64,000 nt of DNA. Origin: Erythroxylum novogranatense. Lineage: Eukaryota; Streptophyta; Magnoliopsida; Malpighiales; Erythroxylaceae. The first letter of the stretch is position 1; each line of letters starts with the position of its first letter. Below are positions 1 through 11,760 of this stretch, one piece after another. A program made the translations under genes and the position numbers. The stretch spans positions 25,882,809 to 25,946,808 of the forward strand of contig CM057228.1 of NCBI GenBank assembly GCA_029891385.1, given 5' to 3'. The notes under the pieces were generated by a model. The model saw only the letters and a list, made by a program, of their open reading frames with translations. It did no database searches and had not been told where the DNA came from.

Positions 1-714
1 AGGTTTTGATGGACCAGGAAAGAGGGAGAAAAGACATGAATGTCCATGAGAAATAGGAGTTTTAGTATTAATTAAGTTTAATTAAATTAATTTAATATTA
101 GTATTTTGATGTGGTATTATAAATCTCACATAAAGAATAAAATTTAAAAAGTGTCAAAGCATTTAATTGACTAAATTTTAATCTCACTACTAATTTTGTA
201 ATTAGATTTAGTAATGAGTCGAGTCATTCTAAGATTGTAGTGATGTGACAACCTTACTTTTATTAGGCATTCTATCAATAGGATTAGAAATGGGGACTCA
301 AACTTGGCCTACTTAAGTTTAGATCATATAGTATGAACTCAACTAAGTTTTGGAAGACTCAAGATCTAATCAAATCTAAATAATTTGGGTCAAACTTTAT
401 TTAATTTTGTAAGGCCCTAAATGTTAGACTTAAAAAAGTCATAGTTTTACATTTTGATAAATGTACTAGTAGTTTGTAACTTTGATAGTTTCTTGAAAAT
501 CATTATGGGAACCAAATTAAAAAAATTTAAGAAGGAATAATTGAAATTAATAACACAAAAAATTATATTTCACTAGAAATTCATACCTGCTTGCAAAGTA
601 AACTAAACAAACAACTGTGTTACTTAACATAAACATATATGGTTTGGGTGGGCCCGCACCATTGGGTTTTGTCCCCTTTGGTTAGGTTGTTGGTTCAGCC
701 TGGTTCTGGCGAGG
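1..714. other. unassigned AT-rich flank
   Basis: No coding region of note on either strand. The stretch is AT-rich with runs of TTAATTAA-like words. The last 5 bp before element A (715-719, CTGCA) are repeated after it at 9641-9645, so this is the left side of A's insertion site. The flank from about 635 to 714 reads on naturally into 9646 onward. Confidence 0.6.
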
Positions 715-1289
715 CTGCATGTAACATTCCGTCACCGATAGAAAGGTTATATTGGTAAATTGAGACGGATTAGGACTGCACCGCACATTATCGACTAAGC
801 ATTTATTTGGCCTTTAATTTTAGAGGTCAAGAGTCAATTGGTACATGCACATATAGGTACTTACATTCAAGACATTTTCCCGGTACTTGATTGTGATACT
901 GATGGGAATTGTTAAATGGAGAGATAATTAGATTTGGTCATAATTTAATGAGAATTGTGGAATGATTGGGTTTAAAAATTTGAAAAGGGATGGTATAGAG
1001 TAATTGTCTAGTGATATTGACTTTTCGGAAATTTTTTGGAAAATTCGGGAGAAAAAGTTTGAACCGAAAATTCTCCGAGTAACGGACTGATTAATTGTTT
1101 AAATACTGGAATAATTGTCCAATGGCTATGAAAATTTAGAAAATATGATTTTAGGTGTTTAATGTGTCCAGTCGTTGAAATTTGGAAATGAATTGGACTG
1201 GAAATAAATTGAAAAGAAAATGAGATCTAAATGTTTGGTGAGGAAAAAGATGAGAAGTTTAAGTGATAAACCTTTAAAATGCTTAAGGT

Positions 1290-1296
1290 TATAAGA
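1290..1296 (+). promoter_or_regulatory. TATA-like box of element A 5' LTR
   Basis: TATAAGA lies 570 bp into the LTR and is followed by a purine-rich stretch. The identical position (570) is seen in the 3' LTR at 7511-7517. This would put transcription start near 1320. It is inferred from motif and position only. Confidence 0.4.
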
Positions 1297-1669
1297 GGAG
1301 AAGAAAGGAAAGCCTCTCTTCGTAGGGCACGATCATTCCTCCTTCTCCTTGGATGATTTCCGATTCTCCTTCTAAATCCATGCTCGTTCATTCTTTGTGG
1401 GTGAAAATTTATTTGAAACCCCAAGGAAGATGATGTTTTGCGTGCATATGGGAGGTTCACTGAACCATGGGTGTAGAGAAAGGGAAACGAGTTGGAGAGA
1501 TTTTGAGGATTTGACGATTTAAGCGTGATTGGTAAGTTTCATGGCTTTAATATTGTTATTTAGTGAGTTTAATGCATTTATTGTGGTTAAATGTGAAAGA
1601 TTGGGGTAGTTGGTTGAATTATTACTGAGTTTTGAGAGAGAAAAGAGGGAGAAACTCGCCGGAGAAGAC

Positions 1670-1890
1670 GACTGGAAGGCCGCACGTCGAGGAGTGCCTG
1701 CAACGCGACGCGGCGAGAAAATTGTGTTCTCGTCGCGGCGCGCGAGAAGGCCTCGCCGCGGCGAGCTTACTGAAGCACGTCACGGTGAGCTTCCCAACCT
1801 TCCACGCCACGACGAGCTATCCTAGTCACCGCGACGAGCGCCCCTTGTCACCGCGACGAACGTCCTCACGTCGCGGCGAGGCTGTTTTTC
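1670..1890 (+). repeat. GC-rich cassette of iterated CGTCGCGGCGAG words
   Basis: A GC-rich island in an otherwise AT-rich LTR. It holds about eight variants of CG(T/A)CGCGGCGAG on both strands, including the perfect palindrome CTCGCCGCGGCGAG near 1753-1766. The 3' LTR copy (about 7890-8060) has fewer copies, consistent with slippage or recombination between the words. Confidence 0.7.
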
Positions 1891-2389
1891 CTGAATGAGT
1901 ATAGTTTGGTTTTAGGGGCATAACTTTTTGTGTAGACCTCCAATTGGGATGATTTTTGATTCGTTATGATTTATAGAAAGAGATCTACAATTGAGAATGT
2001 TAATAACTGAGCATAAAGGATGAATTTGATATAGAGAATAGTAATATTGATTTTTGAGGTAATACCCTAGCGAGTATGATTAGATAAATTGACTGAATAT
2101 TAGAAATGAAATTGATGGAGTTCCATAAGATGTTAATGAATTGGAAGTGAGTTATTATGGAGCAATTAAGTGGAAAGTTAGATTTGACAAAAGAAAGTGG
2201 AAATTGGGAAATAGCACCAGGAAAGTCATGAATAAGCATAGTGCATCTTTTGTTCAAGGCATGTACCTCATCGAATTATTTTGATTGTGCATTTAATGAT
2301 GAAAATTATTTGATTGTTATAGAGGCTCCGATGGATCGATATTCCACGGGCATTGCTGAGACTTCCAGGTAGGTAGCTCGGAAGTTCAG

Positions 2390-3153
2390 GTGAGTAACCT
2401 AGTTGGTTCCTCAATCCTTGATTGTCAAATGTTCTGTGAATATGTGAATTATTGGTGAGATGTGATCTCTTGCAACTATGAATTGGTATGCAGAATTGTG
2501 AATAATCTGTCTGAATTTGATAAATAGAGTTGATTGACATATGTCATTGTGCAATTGTGAACGCATGCTAGGCATGATCGGAAAAGGGGAATTATATGTC
2601 TGTTTCCAATAAATTGTTTCTGATTGCATAGGACAAATGAATTCCATAATTGATTGATTAATAATGGTTGTGACTGGAGCTGCTACTGAGAGCTACAAGC
2701 TCGATCACCAAAAAGGGATTAGTGCATACCCAGAGGGCTCTCCTATCCCTACTGATGCGTGGAAAGTAGTGCATACCCTGAGGGCTCTCCTACTTCCTAA
2801 GGCGCGATTACTGTTACTGAACCGAACTTTGAGCTCGAGGGGAGTTATTGCATACCCAAAGGGCTCTCCTACTCCCTAGGCGTGTCTAAATTCTGTTGCT
2901 GTTAAGCGCTCAGTCACAACTCAGAATAAAAGAAGGAATAATAATGGGAAATGGAACATTGAATTGTCAATTGACTGTAAATGTAAAATTGGGATAGGTG
3001 CATTACATACATGATATGATTGAATGTGAACTGCGTGAAAGGCGAAACGCCTTATAATTGTGAACTGATTGTATATGCATGAATTGAGTGAACCATCGAT
3101 GATGGTTTCTCATTGAGTTTGCAAACCCACCCAACATTGTATTTATTTTTTAG
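2390..3153 (+). other. candidate LTR intron, element A 5' LTR
   Basis: The donor is CAG|GTGAGTAACC at 2387-2399. The acceptor is a T-rich tract ending TTTTTTAG at 3153. The interval is 764 bp, and the 3' LTR has the same motifs 764 bp apart. Equivalent motifs occur in the LTRs of C, S2 and (shrunken) S4. Splicing is inferred, not shown. Confidence 0.45.
2721..2880 (+). repeat. three-copy GTGCATACCC tandem repeat
   Basis: Three copies of a ~30-bp unit (TGCATACCC, then GAGGGCTCTCCTA) start at about 2721, 2768 and 2846, with unequal spacers. The 3' LTR has the same set at about 8897-9053. The unit lies inside the candidate intron, just after the hairpin-forming GAGCTACAAGCTC. Confidence 0.75.
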
Positions 3154-3185
3154 GAAATTGGCGAGTATCCCGTTAGACAAACGGG
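3091..3185 (+). promoter_or_regulatory. conserved hairpin cluster flanking the acceptor match
   Basis: AACCATCGATGATGGTT (3091-3107) folds into a perfect 7-bp stem with a GAT loop. CCCGTTAGACAAACGGG (3169-3185) forms a perfect 6-bp stem. Between them GAGTTTGCAAACCC is a weakened copy of the stem GAGTTCGCAAACTC seen in related LTRs. The acceptor match at 3153 lies between the second and third hairpins. The role is unknown. Confidence 0.6.
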
Positions 3186-3469
3186 AGTATGATTACTGTA
3201 AGAAAGTCAGAGTATGAAGTCGAGATCAGTCTCACGTCTACATTTGAGTCATTTTGATTTATATGTGTAAATTTGTATTTCTGCAAAATTGTACTGATAT
3301 TGTATTGAGCCCAATTTGGCTATGATTATATGTATATGAACTGATTTGAGTACTGCAATAGTATTTGAATTGTTTTGACTGTTCTAGCATACCACCCTTG
3401 CGGGTCACGGGCTTGGATATCACCGTCGATGTCGGGTTCGGGTCTCGCGGGAGTGAGGTGCTACATTGG

Positions 3470-3481
3470 TGGTATCAGAGC
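3470..3481 (+). other. primer binding site, initiator-Met tRNA
   Basis: TGGTATCAGAGC starts 5 bp after the 5' LTR. It is complementary to the 3' end of plant initiator methionine tRNA, the usual primer of Ty3/gypsy and Copia minus-strand synthesis. Confidence 0.93.
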
Positions 3482-6400
3482 CCAGAAGTACAATCTTACA
3501 TAGGTATTCTGAAAAATGTGTCAAGTTACATGCATCTAAGTCATGTCACAGCAGACAGTGACAACTGATCCCCACTCTGGTATATGAGTCACATGCATAA
3601 GCATGTATTAGTCATTTAAGCGGTTAGAAATAGTGAGGAAGAGTGTGATAAAAGGAAGTTATAGATATTGAGAAATCGGAAAAAGGTGTATGGTTTGATT
3701 TGAAAAATGAGCATTTAGTGTATCGATATTGGTGAATATATTATGAAATACAACATTAGAGTTATCCTTGAATGTGGGATAGAAATGAAGTTATAATTGT
3801 GGATTGATAAAAGAAAATAGAGATATGATAGAAATGGTAAGATTGCAAGTGGATAAAGTGGATGAAAATAAAATGTTCTAGGATATAGAAAAGTTTCAAT
3901 TGGGATTGATTATCGTGATGAGAGTTTTGAAAAAAATGATTTATGACTATGAATTAATTATGTTAGTGAGAAATCAAGAGTGATTGTGTATCCATGATAT
4001 TGATGTGAATGTGAAAATACATGGGTATGATGTAAGAATGAAAAGATTGAAAGGTAAGATAATGATACTGATAAATGAAACAGTTGTTCAGGTTTAGTTG
4101 ATTTGTTTAAGTAAATGCACACCTAATTATGGGAGCCCCATGGCAAGTGAAAATATTAAGCTAAATTGTCTCATAATTGTAGAGATGGCATGGGAAGCAA
4201 TTAGTGAATTAAGGGATGATCGTATCGTTGAAAGTTTAATATGAATTAGAATAAGAAGTGAAAGTGAAAGTGCTTATGATGACCAGTGGGAAGGAAGTGA
4301 AATTGTTAATGATGTTAGCATGGGTAATGAGCTTGAGGGAATAAAAGAGGGACATAAGTATAGCAAAATCTCCATGGTCAAGAACTGGTACCAAAAAGAG
4401 AAAGGTTATCCAGAATTAAATAGGATTAAAGTGCTCTTAGTAGTATAAGCTACTAATGGGTAAATTGATGTAAATGCATTTTCAGATAAGATGTGAGGAT
4501 TTTAGCGAAGTATGCCAAGATATTAGAGTAAATGAAATTGTTTAAGTGCCCTACAGAGCCTCGTTACAAGGGATGTTCTGATCTTGTAAGGCCTGGCATG
4601 AACTGCTCTTATTGGGATATTATACGCAATTGAAATTGACCTTCTCGAGGTAATAAGAATGACTAATATTTAGTGCTGAAAAAAATAAACAGTATTAATG
4701 ATTGATAAGGTTTAGTTGATTTGACGAATTGATTTGAGAGAAATCATTAAAGAGAAAATCTGAAATGAAATAAAAGTGAATTCTGGAGTCCTAATCCTAG
4801 CGGAGACTCAAGTGTAAGAGATAAAGTATACTACTGAAAAAGTGTACATTATGGTGATGAGATGAATCCGATGATGTAAAAGACTTACTGAACATTAAAA
4901 AAAATATTAATTGCGAATATGAGGAGAAAATAGGTTCGTGTATGGTTTGTGTAATTGTGTTCTAAAAGTACGAAATTGATATGATGAATGTGTTATTAAC
5001 CCAAGTTTGTAAAATGGCAAATAAATTGGGTTATGTAGAGAAATTAGGGTAAAGGAACATGCGTCAGAATATGTTGTGATGAAATTGAGAAAGTTATGAG
5101 AGAACTGTTCCTCATTGGAGGCATTCGATATTTGGAGAATTATACAAATTGATCACGGGTATAAGGAGTTTATTATGTTATTGAAGAGTAAAGTGTTTCA
5201 ATTGTGTTTAGATTGGATGGTGACTTCGATGATCGATGATCAATTAAATGCATTTAAAAAGTGAAGATGATAAATTGGCACAGTTGAGGAAATTTATATT
5301 ATGTAAGTTTCATAAGAGTGAATCTTAGCTTGATCGAATAAATTGGTGGATGAAATAGTATTCGGACATGGTACTTTGGAAAACTTAATGACGATAGGGA
5401 TGTTAATAAAATGTGAAATTTGTAAGGAACATATATATGGGATTTGGAGTTATTTAGAGCTGTTATATATTATATGTATCCAGAAATTGTTAAAGGTTCG
5501 AGGAAAAACGTATGAGTCACATGATTGATGAGTGTAAAAAGGAGACATTTGGAGGCAATTTCAAATTAAGTATTGATAGTATCGCTTTAAATTGAAGAAT
5601 TTGCAATATATACAGAAGTGTCCCAGTAAAGGTTATGATGCAATCTGTTGATATAGTGTAAAATGATTTTATGTACCTAAGGACAAATATAGTTTCATGG
5701 GTTGTATTGTGATTAATAAGGTGAAATTTATTGTACTGAGTATTGCTTTTAAAGGTTTGGAGACAATAGCTGTACAGGAACATTTATGGATATACAAATC
5801 GATAATAATTGAGATACTTCGGGGATTTGAAAGATTTGAAAAGGATTAAGTGATTGAGTATTTCAAGATTTAAGCTAATGATGCAATTAAATGGATTGAA
5901 CAGAAAATTCAATGGCAGAATATCACAATTTGGGCGATAAGGTTATTGAATCTAGTGAATTTTTGAGAGCAAAAAGAAAGTATTATTCGCTATTAGAATT
6001 TCAAAACTGGTGGGTTGAGGACTTGGAGATTATGAACCTTATCGAGGAATTGAAACTGACTCCAATTGTTGAGGAAAGTAATATGTATAGTTCGATTAAG
6101 AAGTATGGGTTTTACCTACTAAAGAAACTGTTAGAGAAATTGCGAGAAAACGATCCGAGCCTGATGTTTTAGTAAGAATATAACGAAAGAGGAATAGATG
6201 GTTTAGAATGAAAAGTTGAATGATTATATGTGTGAATAACCAACAGCCTTGACTGTTGGAGACAAATGTAAAATTGATATGTTTGGAGTTCATAGGGACA
6301 TGAAATTGATATATAGTCCAGATTGATTTTAGCTATATCAATTGTTATATTGGTAGCACCATTTGAATAATGTATAAGGTTGACAAGTGAAATGAATCTG

Positions 6401-6927
6401 TAATGGGGATTAAGCAATCCAAGATAATGACAATGAGATGAGTTGATTATTATTGAGGTTATGGAATCTTATGAGATTAGTGTTTTAACATTAAAGAGAT
6501 GTAATTGAATAAGCGATGAATGAAATGCTTCAAAGTGTGTCACCTCGGTCAAGATACACTTCGATAGAGATAAATGGTTATATAGAGGTCTTAATGTGAC
6601 TGTGGTGCAATTAGAACTATGGATTGGAAATTCAGTGAAAGATGATTCGGATTTAAAGAGTTACTTGGACAGGATTAGGAAATATGGTTATGATCCGATA
6701 TATGTGATATCGATATTGAAAGTGACTATTTGCGGGTAATCTTGAGGAAACAGTAAGGCAGTGTAGAGTGTGAGAAAGGTGAATGGTTAATTGATTGTAT
6801 TGATTCCGGTCAATTGGCAGAAATTATTCGTATAGCGAAATAAGTGAAAAACAGAATTGAACAAAACAATCTTTCCCCTGCCTTCCTGATCGATCGTATA
6901 TGAAATTTCGAGGACGAAATTTTTGTT
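3482..6927 (+). other. noncoding internal region of element A
   Basis: About 3.4 kb with stops in all frames and no recognisable gag or pol motif. The right two thirds (about 4770-6925) is collinear with the noncoding part of element C (26840-28000, minus). Anchors in A are near 4776, 5058, 5305, 5837 and 6830, and their C counterparts lie near 27975, 27790, 27500, 27260 and 26930. Retained similarity without an ORF suggests an established noncoding domain rather than independent decay. The left third (3482-4770) has no match that I see in the window. Confidence 0.7.
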
Positions 6928-6940
6928 AGGAGGGGAGAAT
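6928..6940 (+). other. polypurine tract of element A
   Basis: AGGAGGGGAGAAT lies immediately before the 3' LTR start, where plus-strand priming takes place in LTR elements. Confidence 0.85.
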
Positions 6941-9640
6941 TGTAACATCCCGTCATCGATGGAAAGGTTATATTGGTAAATTGAGACGGGTAAGGACTGC
7001 ACCGCACATTATTGACTAAGCATTTATTTGGCCTCTAATTTTAGAGGTCAAGAGTCAATTGGTACATGCACATATAGGTACTTATAATCATGACATTTTC
7101 CCGGTACTTGATTGTGATATTGATGGGAATTGTTAAATGGAGAGATAATTAGATTTGGTCATGATTTAATGAGAATTGTGGAATGATTGGGTTTAAAAAT
7201 TTGAAAAGGGATGGTATAGAGTAATTGTCTAGTGATATTGACTTTTCGAAAATTTTCTGGAAAATTCGGGAGAAAAAGTTTGAACCGGAAATTCTCCGAT
7301 TAACGGACTGATTAATTGTTTAAATACTGGAATAATTGTCCAATGGCTATGAAAATTTAGAAAATATGATTTTAGGAGTTTAATGTGTCCAGTCGTTGAA
7401 ATTTGGAAATGAATTGGACTGGAAATAAATTGAAAAGAAAATGAGATCTAAATGTTTGGTGAGGAAAAAGATGAGAAGTTTAAGTGATTAACCTTTAAAA
7501 TGCTTAAGGTTATAAGAGGAGAAGAAAGGAAAGCCTCTCTTCGTAGGGCACGATCGTTCCTCCTTCTCCTTGGATGATTTCCGATTCTCCTTCTAAATCC
7601 ATGCTCGCTCTTTCTTTGTGGGTGAAAATTTATTTGAAACCCCAAGGAAGATGATGTTTTGCGTGCATATGGGAGGTTCACCGAACCGTGGGTGTAGAGA
7701 AAGGGAAACGAGTTGGAGAGATTTTGAGGATTTGACGATTTAAGCGTGATTGGTAAGTTTCATGGCTTTAATAATGTTATTTAGTGAGTTTAATGCATTT
7801 ATTGTGGTTAAATGTGAAAGATTGGGGTAGTTGGTTGAATTATTACTGAGTTTTGAGAGAGAAAAGAGGGAGAAACTCGCCAGAGAAGACGACTGGAAGG
7901 CCGCACGTCGCGGTGTGCCTGCGACACGACGCGGCGAGAAAATTGTGTTCTTCGTCGCGGCGAGCTTCCCAACCTTCCACGCCGTGGTGAGCTATCCTAG
8001 TCGCCGCGACGAGCTCCCTTTGTCATCGCGACGAACGTCCTCACGTCGCGGTGAGGCTGTTTTTCCTGAATGAGTGTAGTTTGGTTTTAGGGGCATAACT
8101 TTTGGTGTAGACCTCCAATTGGGATGATTTTTGATTCGTTATGATTTAGAGAAAGAGATCTACAATTGAGAATGTTAAGAACTGAGCATAAGGGATGAAT
8201 TTGATATAGAGAATAGTAATATTGATTTTTGAGGTAATACCCTAGCGAGTATGATTAGATAAATTGACTGAATATTAGAAATGAAATTGATGGAGTTCCA
8301 TAAGATGTTATTGAATTGGAAGTGAGTTATTAAGGAGCAATTAAGTGGAAAGTTAGATTTGACAAAAGAAAGTGGAAATTGGGAAATAGCACCGGGAAAG
8401 TCATGAATAGGCATAGTGCATCTTTTGTTTAAGGCATGTACCTCATCGAATTATTTTGATTGTGCATTTAATGATGAAAATTATTTGATTGTTATAGAGG
8501 CTTCGATGGATCGATATTCCACGGGCATTGCTGAGACTTCCAGGCAGGTAGCTCGGAAGTTCAGGTGAGTAACCTAGTTGGTTCCTCAATCCTTGATTGT
8601 CAAATGTTATGTGAATATGTTAATTATTGGTGAGATGTGATCTCTTGCAACTGTGAATTGGTATGCAGAATTGTGAATAATCTGTCTGAATTTGATAAAT
8701 AGAGTTGATTGACATATGTCATTGTGCAATTGTGAACGCATGCTAGGCATGATTGGAAAAGGGAAATTATATGCCTGTTTCCAATAAATTGTTTCTGATT
8801 GCATAGGACAAATGAATTCCATAATTGATTGATTAATAATGGTTGTGACTGGAGCTGCTACTGAGAGCTACAAGCTCGATCACCAAAAAGGGATTAGTGC
8901 ATACCCAGAGGGCTCTCCTATCTCTACTGATGCGTGAAAAGTAGTGCATACCCTGAGGGCTCTCCTACTTCCTAAGGCGCGATTACTGTTACTGAACCGA
9001 GCTTTGAGCTCGAGGGGAGTTAGTGCATACCCAGAGGGCTCTCCTACTCCCTAGGCGTGTCTAAATTCTGTTGCTATTAAGTGCTTAGTCACAACTCAGA
9101 ATAAAAGAAGGAATAATAACGGGAAATGGAACATTGAATATTCAATTGACTGTAAATGTAAAATTGGGATAGGTGCATTACATACATGATATGATTGAAT
9201 GTGAACTGCGTGAAAGGCGAAACGCCTTATAATTGTAAACTGATTGTATATGCATGAATTGAGTGAACCATCGATGATGACTTCTCATTGAGTTCGCAAA
9301 CTCATCCAACATTGCATTTATTTTTCAGGAACTTGGCGAGTACCCCATTAGAAAAACGAGAGTATGATTACTACAAGAAAGTCAGAGTATGAAGTCGGGA
9401 TCAGTCTCACGTCTGCATTTGAGTCATTCTGATTTATATGTGTAAATTTGTATTTCCGCAAAATTGTACTGATATTGTATTGAGCCCAATTTGGCTATGA
9501 TTATATGTATATGAACTGATTTGAGTACTGCAATAGTATTTGAATTGTTTTGACTGCTTTAGCATACCACCCTTGCGGGTCACTGGCTCGTATATCACTG
9601 TCGATGTCGGGTTTGGATCTCGCAGGAGTGGGGTGCTACA
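6941..9640 (+). repeat. element A 3' LTR (2700 bp)
   Basis: Direct repeat of 720-3465 with the same internal order: TATA-like box at 7511, GC-rich patch at about 7890-8060 (~45 bp shorter), donor match at 8565, three-copy tandem near 8897-9053, hairpin AACCATCGATGATGG near 9267. It ends GTGCTACA and is followed by the TSD CTGCA. Confidence 0.93.
8565..9328 (+). other. candidate LTR intron, element A 3' LTR
   Basis: The donor is TCAG|GTGAGTAACC and the acceptor is ATTTATTTTTCAG|GAACTT. The length is 764 bp, equal to the 5' LTR copy. This copy has the canonical CAG acceptor where the 5' copy has TAG. Confidence 0.45.
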
Positions 9641-9645
9641 CTGCA

Positions 9646-10190
9646 TGTTGCCGTTTCGATCCATGGAGTTGGTTGCTTCTCACGAGAGCTCTGGCTTGGA
9701 GGTTCCTACAAAATAAAGAAGGCATATCGGGGGTTCCCGATAAGCCCCTCCGACGCTCAAGTTAGTCTTTTTTGTAAGGGTAGGATCGCTGTGAGCAGAA
9801 AAAACTAGGGTTATGATCACGTACCTCTATTATGGTAGAGTTATACCTTATATATGGAGCAGATGCTAGGTTTAAGTCTTTACGTATGCATGGGAGACTT
9901 CCACCTGCAAATGGGCCACGGATGCGTGGACTGGGCCTAGGCCTGGCATAGCCGATAGGTATGAGACTGATTCTTGAAAGATGGACCGATCGGCCCACGG
10001 GTTGTTATGACTGGGTTCGAGTCCAGCACGACCGACCCGACCAATATACAACCATCATCACAAAGACATCACTAGCCTCAAATGTGGGTCTACAAAAAAG
10101 TAGATCATTCATTATACTTTTAATTTTAAGTCCATTTATACTTCATGCTAATCACAAGTAAGAAAAAAAGATTAGATAAAGATTTTGTTC
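9646..10190. other. unassigned repeat-like remnant
   Basis: This continues the flank interrupted by element A. It includes a G/C-rich stretch near 9725-9765 (GGGGGTTCCCGATAAG, then CTCCGACGCTCAAGTTAG) of a style that I associate with plant transposable-element LTRs, but I cannot name the family. There is no supported ORF. Confidence 0.35.
9944..10024 (+). other. pol III A-box and B-box matches, possible SINE head
   Basis: TGGCATAGCCG (9944-9954) fits the A-box consensus TRGCNNAGYNG. GGTTCGAGTCC (10014-10024) fits the B-box GGTTCGANTCC exactly. The 70-bp spacing is long for a tRNA but not impossible for a tRNA-derived SINE. No cloverleaf, poly(A) end or target duplication was found, so this may be chance. 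Confidence 0.2.
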
Positions 10191-11440
10191 AAGATTAACA
10201 GCAATAACATAGAAGCTATAAGGTTTTGGTATACCCAAAATAAAGAATATATTATACCCGAGAGGTAGGAACTAAAACGTAAGTTTCATACTTATGTTGA
10301 AATACATAAGAGTGAACTAATTTAACATATGCATAACAAGAATAAAGCAAAGAGATTATACATGTAAAATAAGGAAAGTGAAAAAAGAACTCATGTATGG
10401 AATTAGGAAGAACATACAAATAAATAAAGTGGTAATGCATATCTTCTACTTTTCTATATAATGAAAAAAAGTAAATGTATAAGTGCAAAGGATAGGGATA
10501 AATTTGACAAAAATCATTTAACTTAGTCTTATTATATTGAAACACAAACTGTTTAACAATTTTCAATATGGATAAAATAAATATCAATATAGAAAATAAA
10601 AGATATATATCCCTTCATATGGTATCTTGCAATTGAAAAATCTTTATAAGCTAACCAATATTAGCATAAGCATAATTCTTAAAGAACCAAACACCAATAA
10701 GATTCACGAACAAGTTAGTCATAGTTGAAACAATAAAAATAGCTATAAAAAGGAATAAAAATTTGTTATCAAAAGCATTATGTCATGCATTACCTAAGGT
10801 ACATGGATCAAATAACATGAGAAAAATGATTTATTGATATCATAGTCAACATAAATTAACTTACTTATGTTCATATTCATCTTGAATGAATATATGAAGT
10901 GCTTCAATAACTAAAGACAATGACTAGAAAAAAAATCTACACAAGTAATAAAGTCAATAACACCATATATCAGCATACAAAATCACAGTGTCAAAAATTA
11001 GTACTCATAAATTAATATATAAAATTGTACATTACAAAATTAAAATTAAAAATATAAATGAATATTGTTATTAAAGTTAGATGGGCTTAATTAGAATTTA
11101 AAGCTTACAACGGTTGTTAGGTTTCAAGAAGTACAAGAACTCTACTTTTTTGGAAGGTTTAGGTATGTTTCTTTTGATGATATTTTGGTATAATAAGAAC
11201 TTAACTCAGTGAGGCTACATGGAAGGTGATAAGTAGAACCCAGATAAAGTCACCTTGAATTAATAAGATTATTCCATATAAACACAAACAAATTTTTTTT
11301 TTATAAAAGTATTTCTTAGTTTCTAAAGGCACCCAAAAGGAGAGGTGAATTGAGCGTATAAAATTCAAGATTTTTCTACCAAAATACTCGGTTAACAATA
11401 ATAAATATAAATATGGATGAATATATTGCTTAATATAAAT
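10191..11440. other. AT-rich intergenic stretch
   Basis: Very AT-rich sequence without supported genes. A 111-codon open frame on the minus strand near 10252-10587 has composition typical of noncoding AT-rich DNA (F, Y, I, H-rich) and no domain that I recognise. Confidence 0.6.
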
Positions 11441-11760
11441 TAATAAAATAATTAATTAATAACTTGAAGAGGATAGAGAAGAGAGAATACAAACTGATTT
11501 ATAGTGGTTCGACAAACAACGTTTGTCTACTTCCGCTCTTAAAACTCTTTTAAGAATTTGATTATATTTTTTCCTTCAAGGTAAAGAATAACCTTTATAT
11601 AATCTTTTCTCAATAATTAAGAACCTTTTTTACAATCTTCTTCAAAGGTGAAGGAATTTTAATCCTACTTGGATCACTCCCAAGTATAATAATATAATGC
11701 CCCAACTAAATATTATGACTCAAAACACCTCGTTTTATCACTTGATAATGGGTGTATCTA
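11441..11760. mobile_element. possible Copia-type LTR fragment
   Basis: A phrase of the type TAGTGGTTCGACAAAC, followed by GTTTGTCTACTTCCGCTC and a TTC/CTTT-rich stretch, resembles the conserved core of many plant Ty1/Copia LTRs. No second copy, target duplication or clear end was found, so extent and strand are uncertain. Confidence 0.35.

Larger units (their letters stand above)
720..3465 (+). repeat. element A 5' LTR (2746 bp)
   Basis: The boundaries are set by comparison with 6941-9640 and by the target duplication. From left to right the LTR holds a TATA-like box at 1290, a GC-rich palindromic patch at about 1670-1890, a splice-donor match at 2390, a three-copy tandem repeat at 2721-2880, hairpins near 3091 and 3169, and an acceptor match ending at 3153. 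It carries about 45 bp in the GC-rich patch (around 1745-1790) that the 3' LTR lacks. Confidence 0.93.
720..9640 (+). mobile_element. element A: pol-less Ty3/gypsy LTR retrotransposon
   Basis: The element is complete end to end. Direct LTRs lie at 720-3465 and 6941-9640, both starting TGTAAC and ending GCTACA. A 5-bp target duplication CTGCA lies at 715-719 and 9641-9645. A tRNA-iMet primer site follows the 5' LTR and a purine tract precedes the 3' LTR. The internal region of about 3.5 kb has no reading frame resembling gag, protease, RT, RNase H or integrase. The bases before the purine tract match the end of Tekay-type pol genes (AATTTCGAGGACGAAATTTT). The size and noncoding interior fit a large retrotransposon derivative that depends on a partner for enzymes. 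The LTRs differ by several percent locally plus one ~45-bp indel, so it is not a very recent insertion. Confidence 0.93.

Noticed and set aside
5912..6172. 86-codon open frame in element A interior as a gag remnant
   Set aside because: No gag, protease or pol motif, and the collinear region in element C has no matching open frame.
10252..10587. 111-codon minus-strand open frame as a gene
   Set aside because: AT-rich composition with F/Y/I/H-rich translation, no domain, no promoter context. It fits chance in AT-rich DNA.
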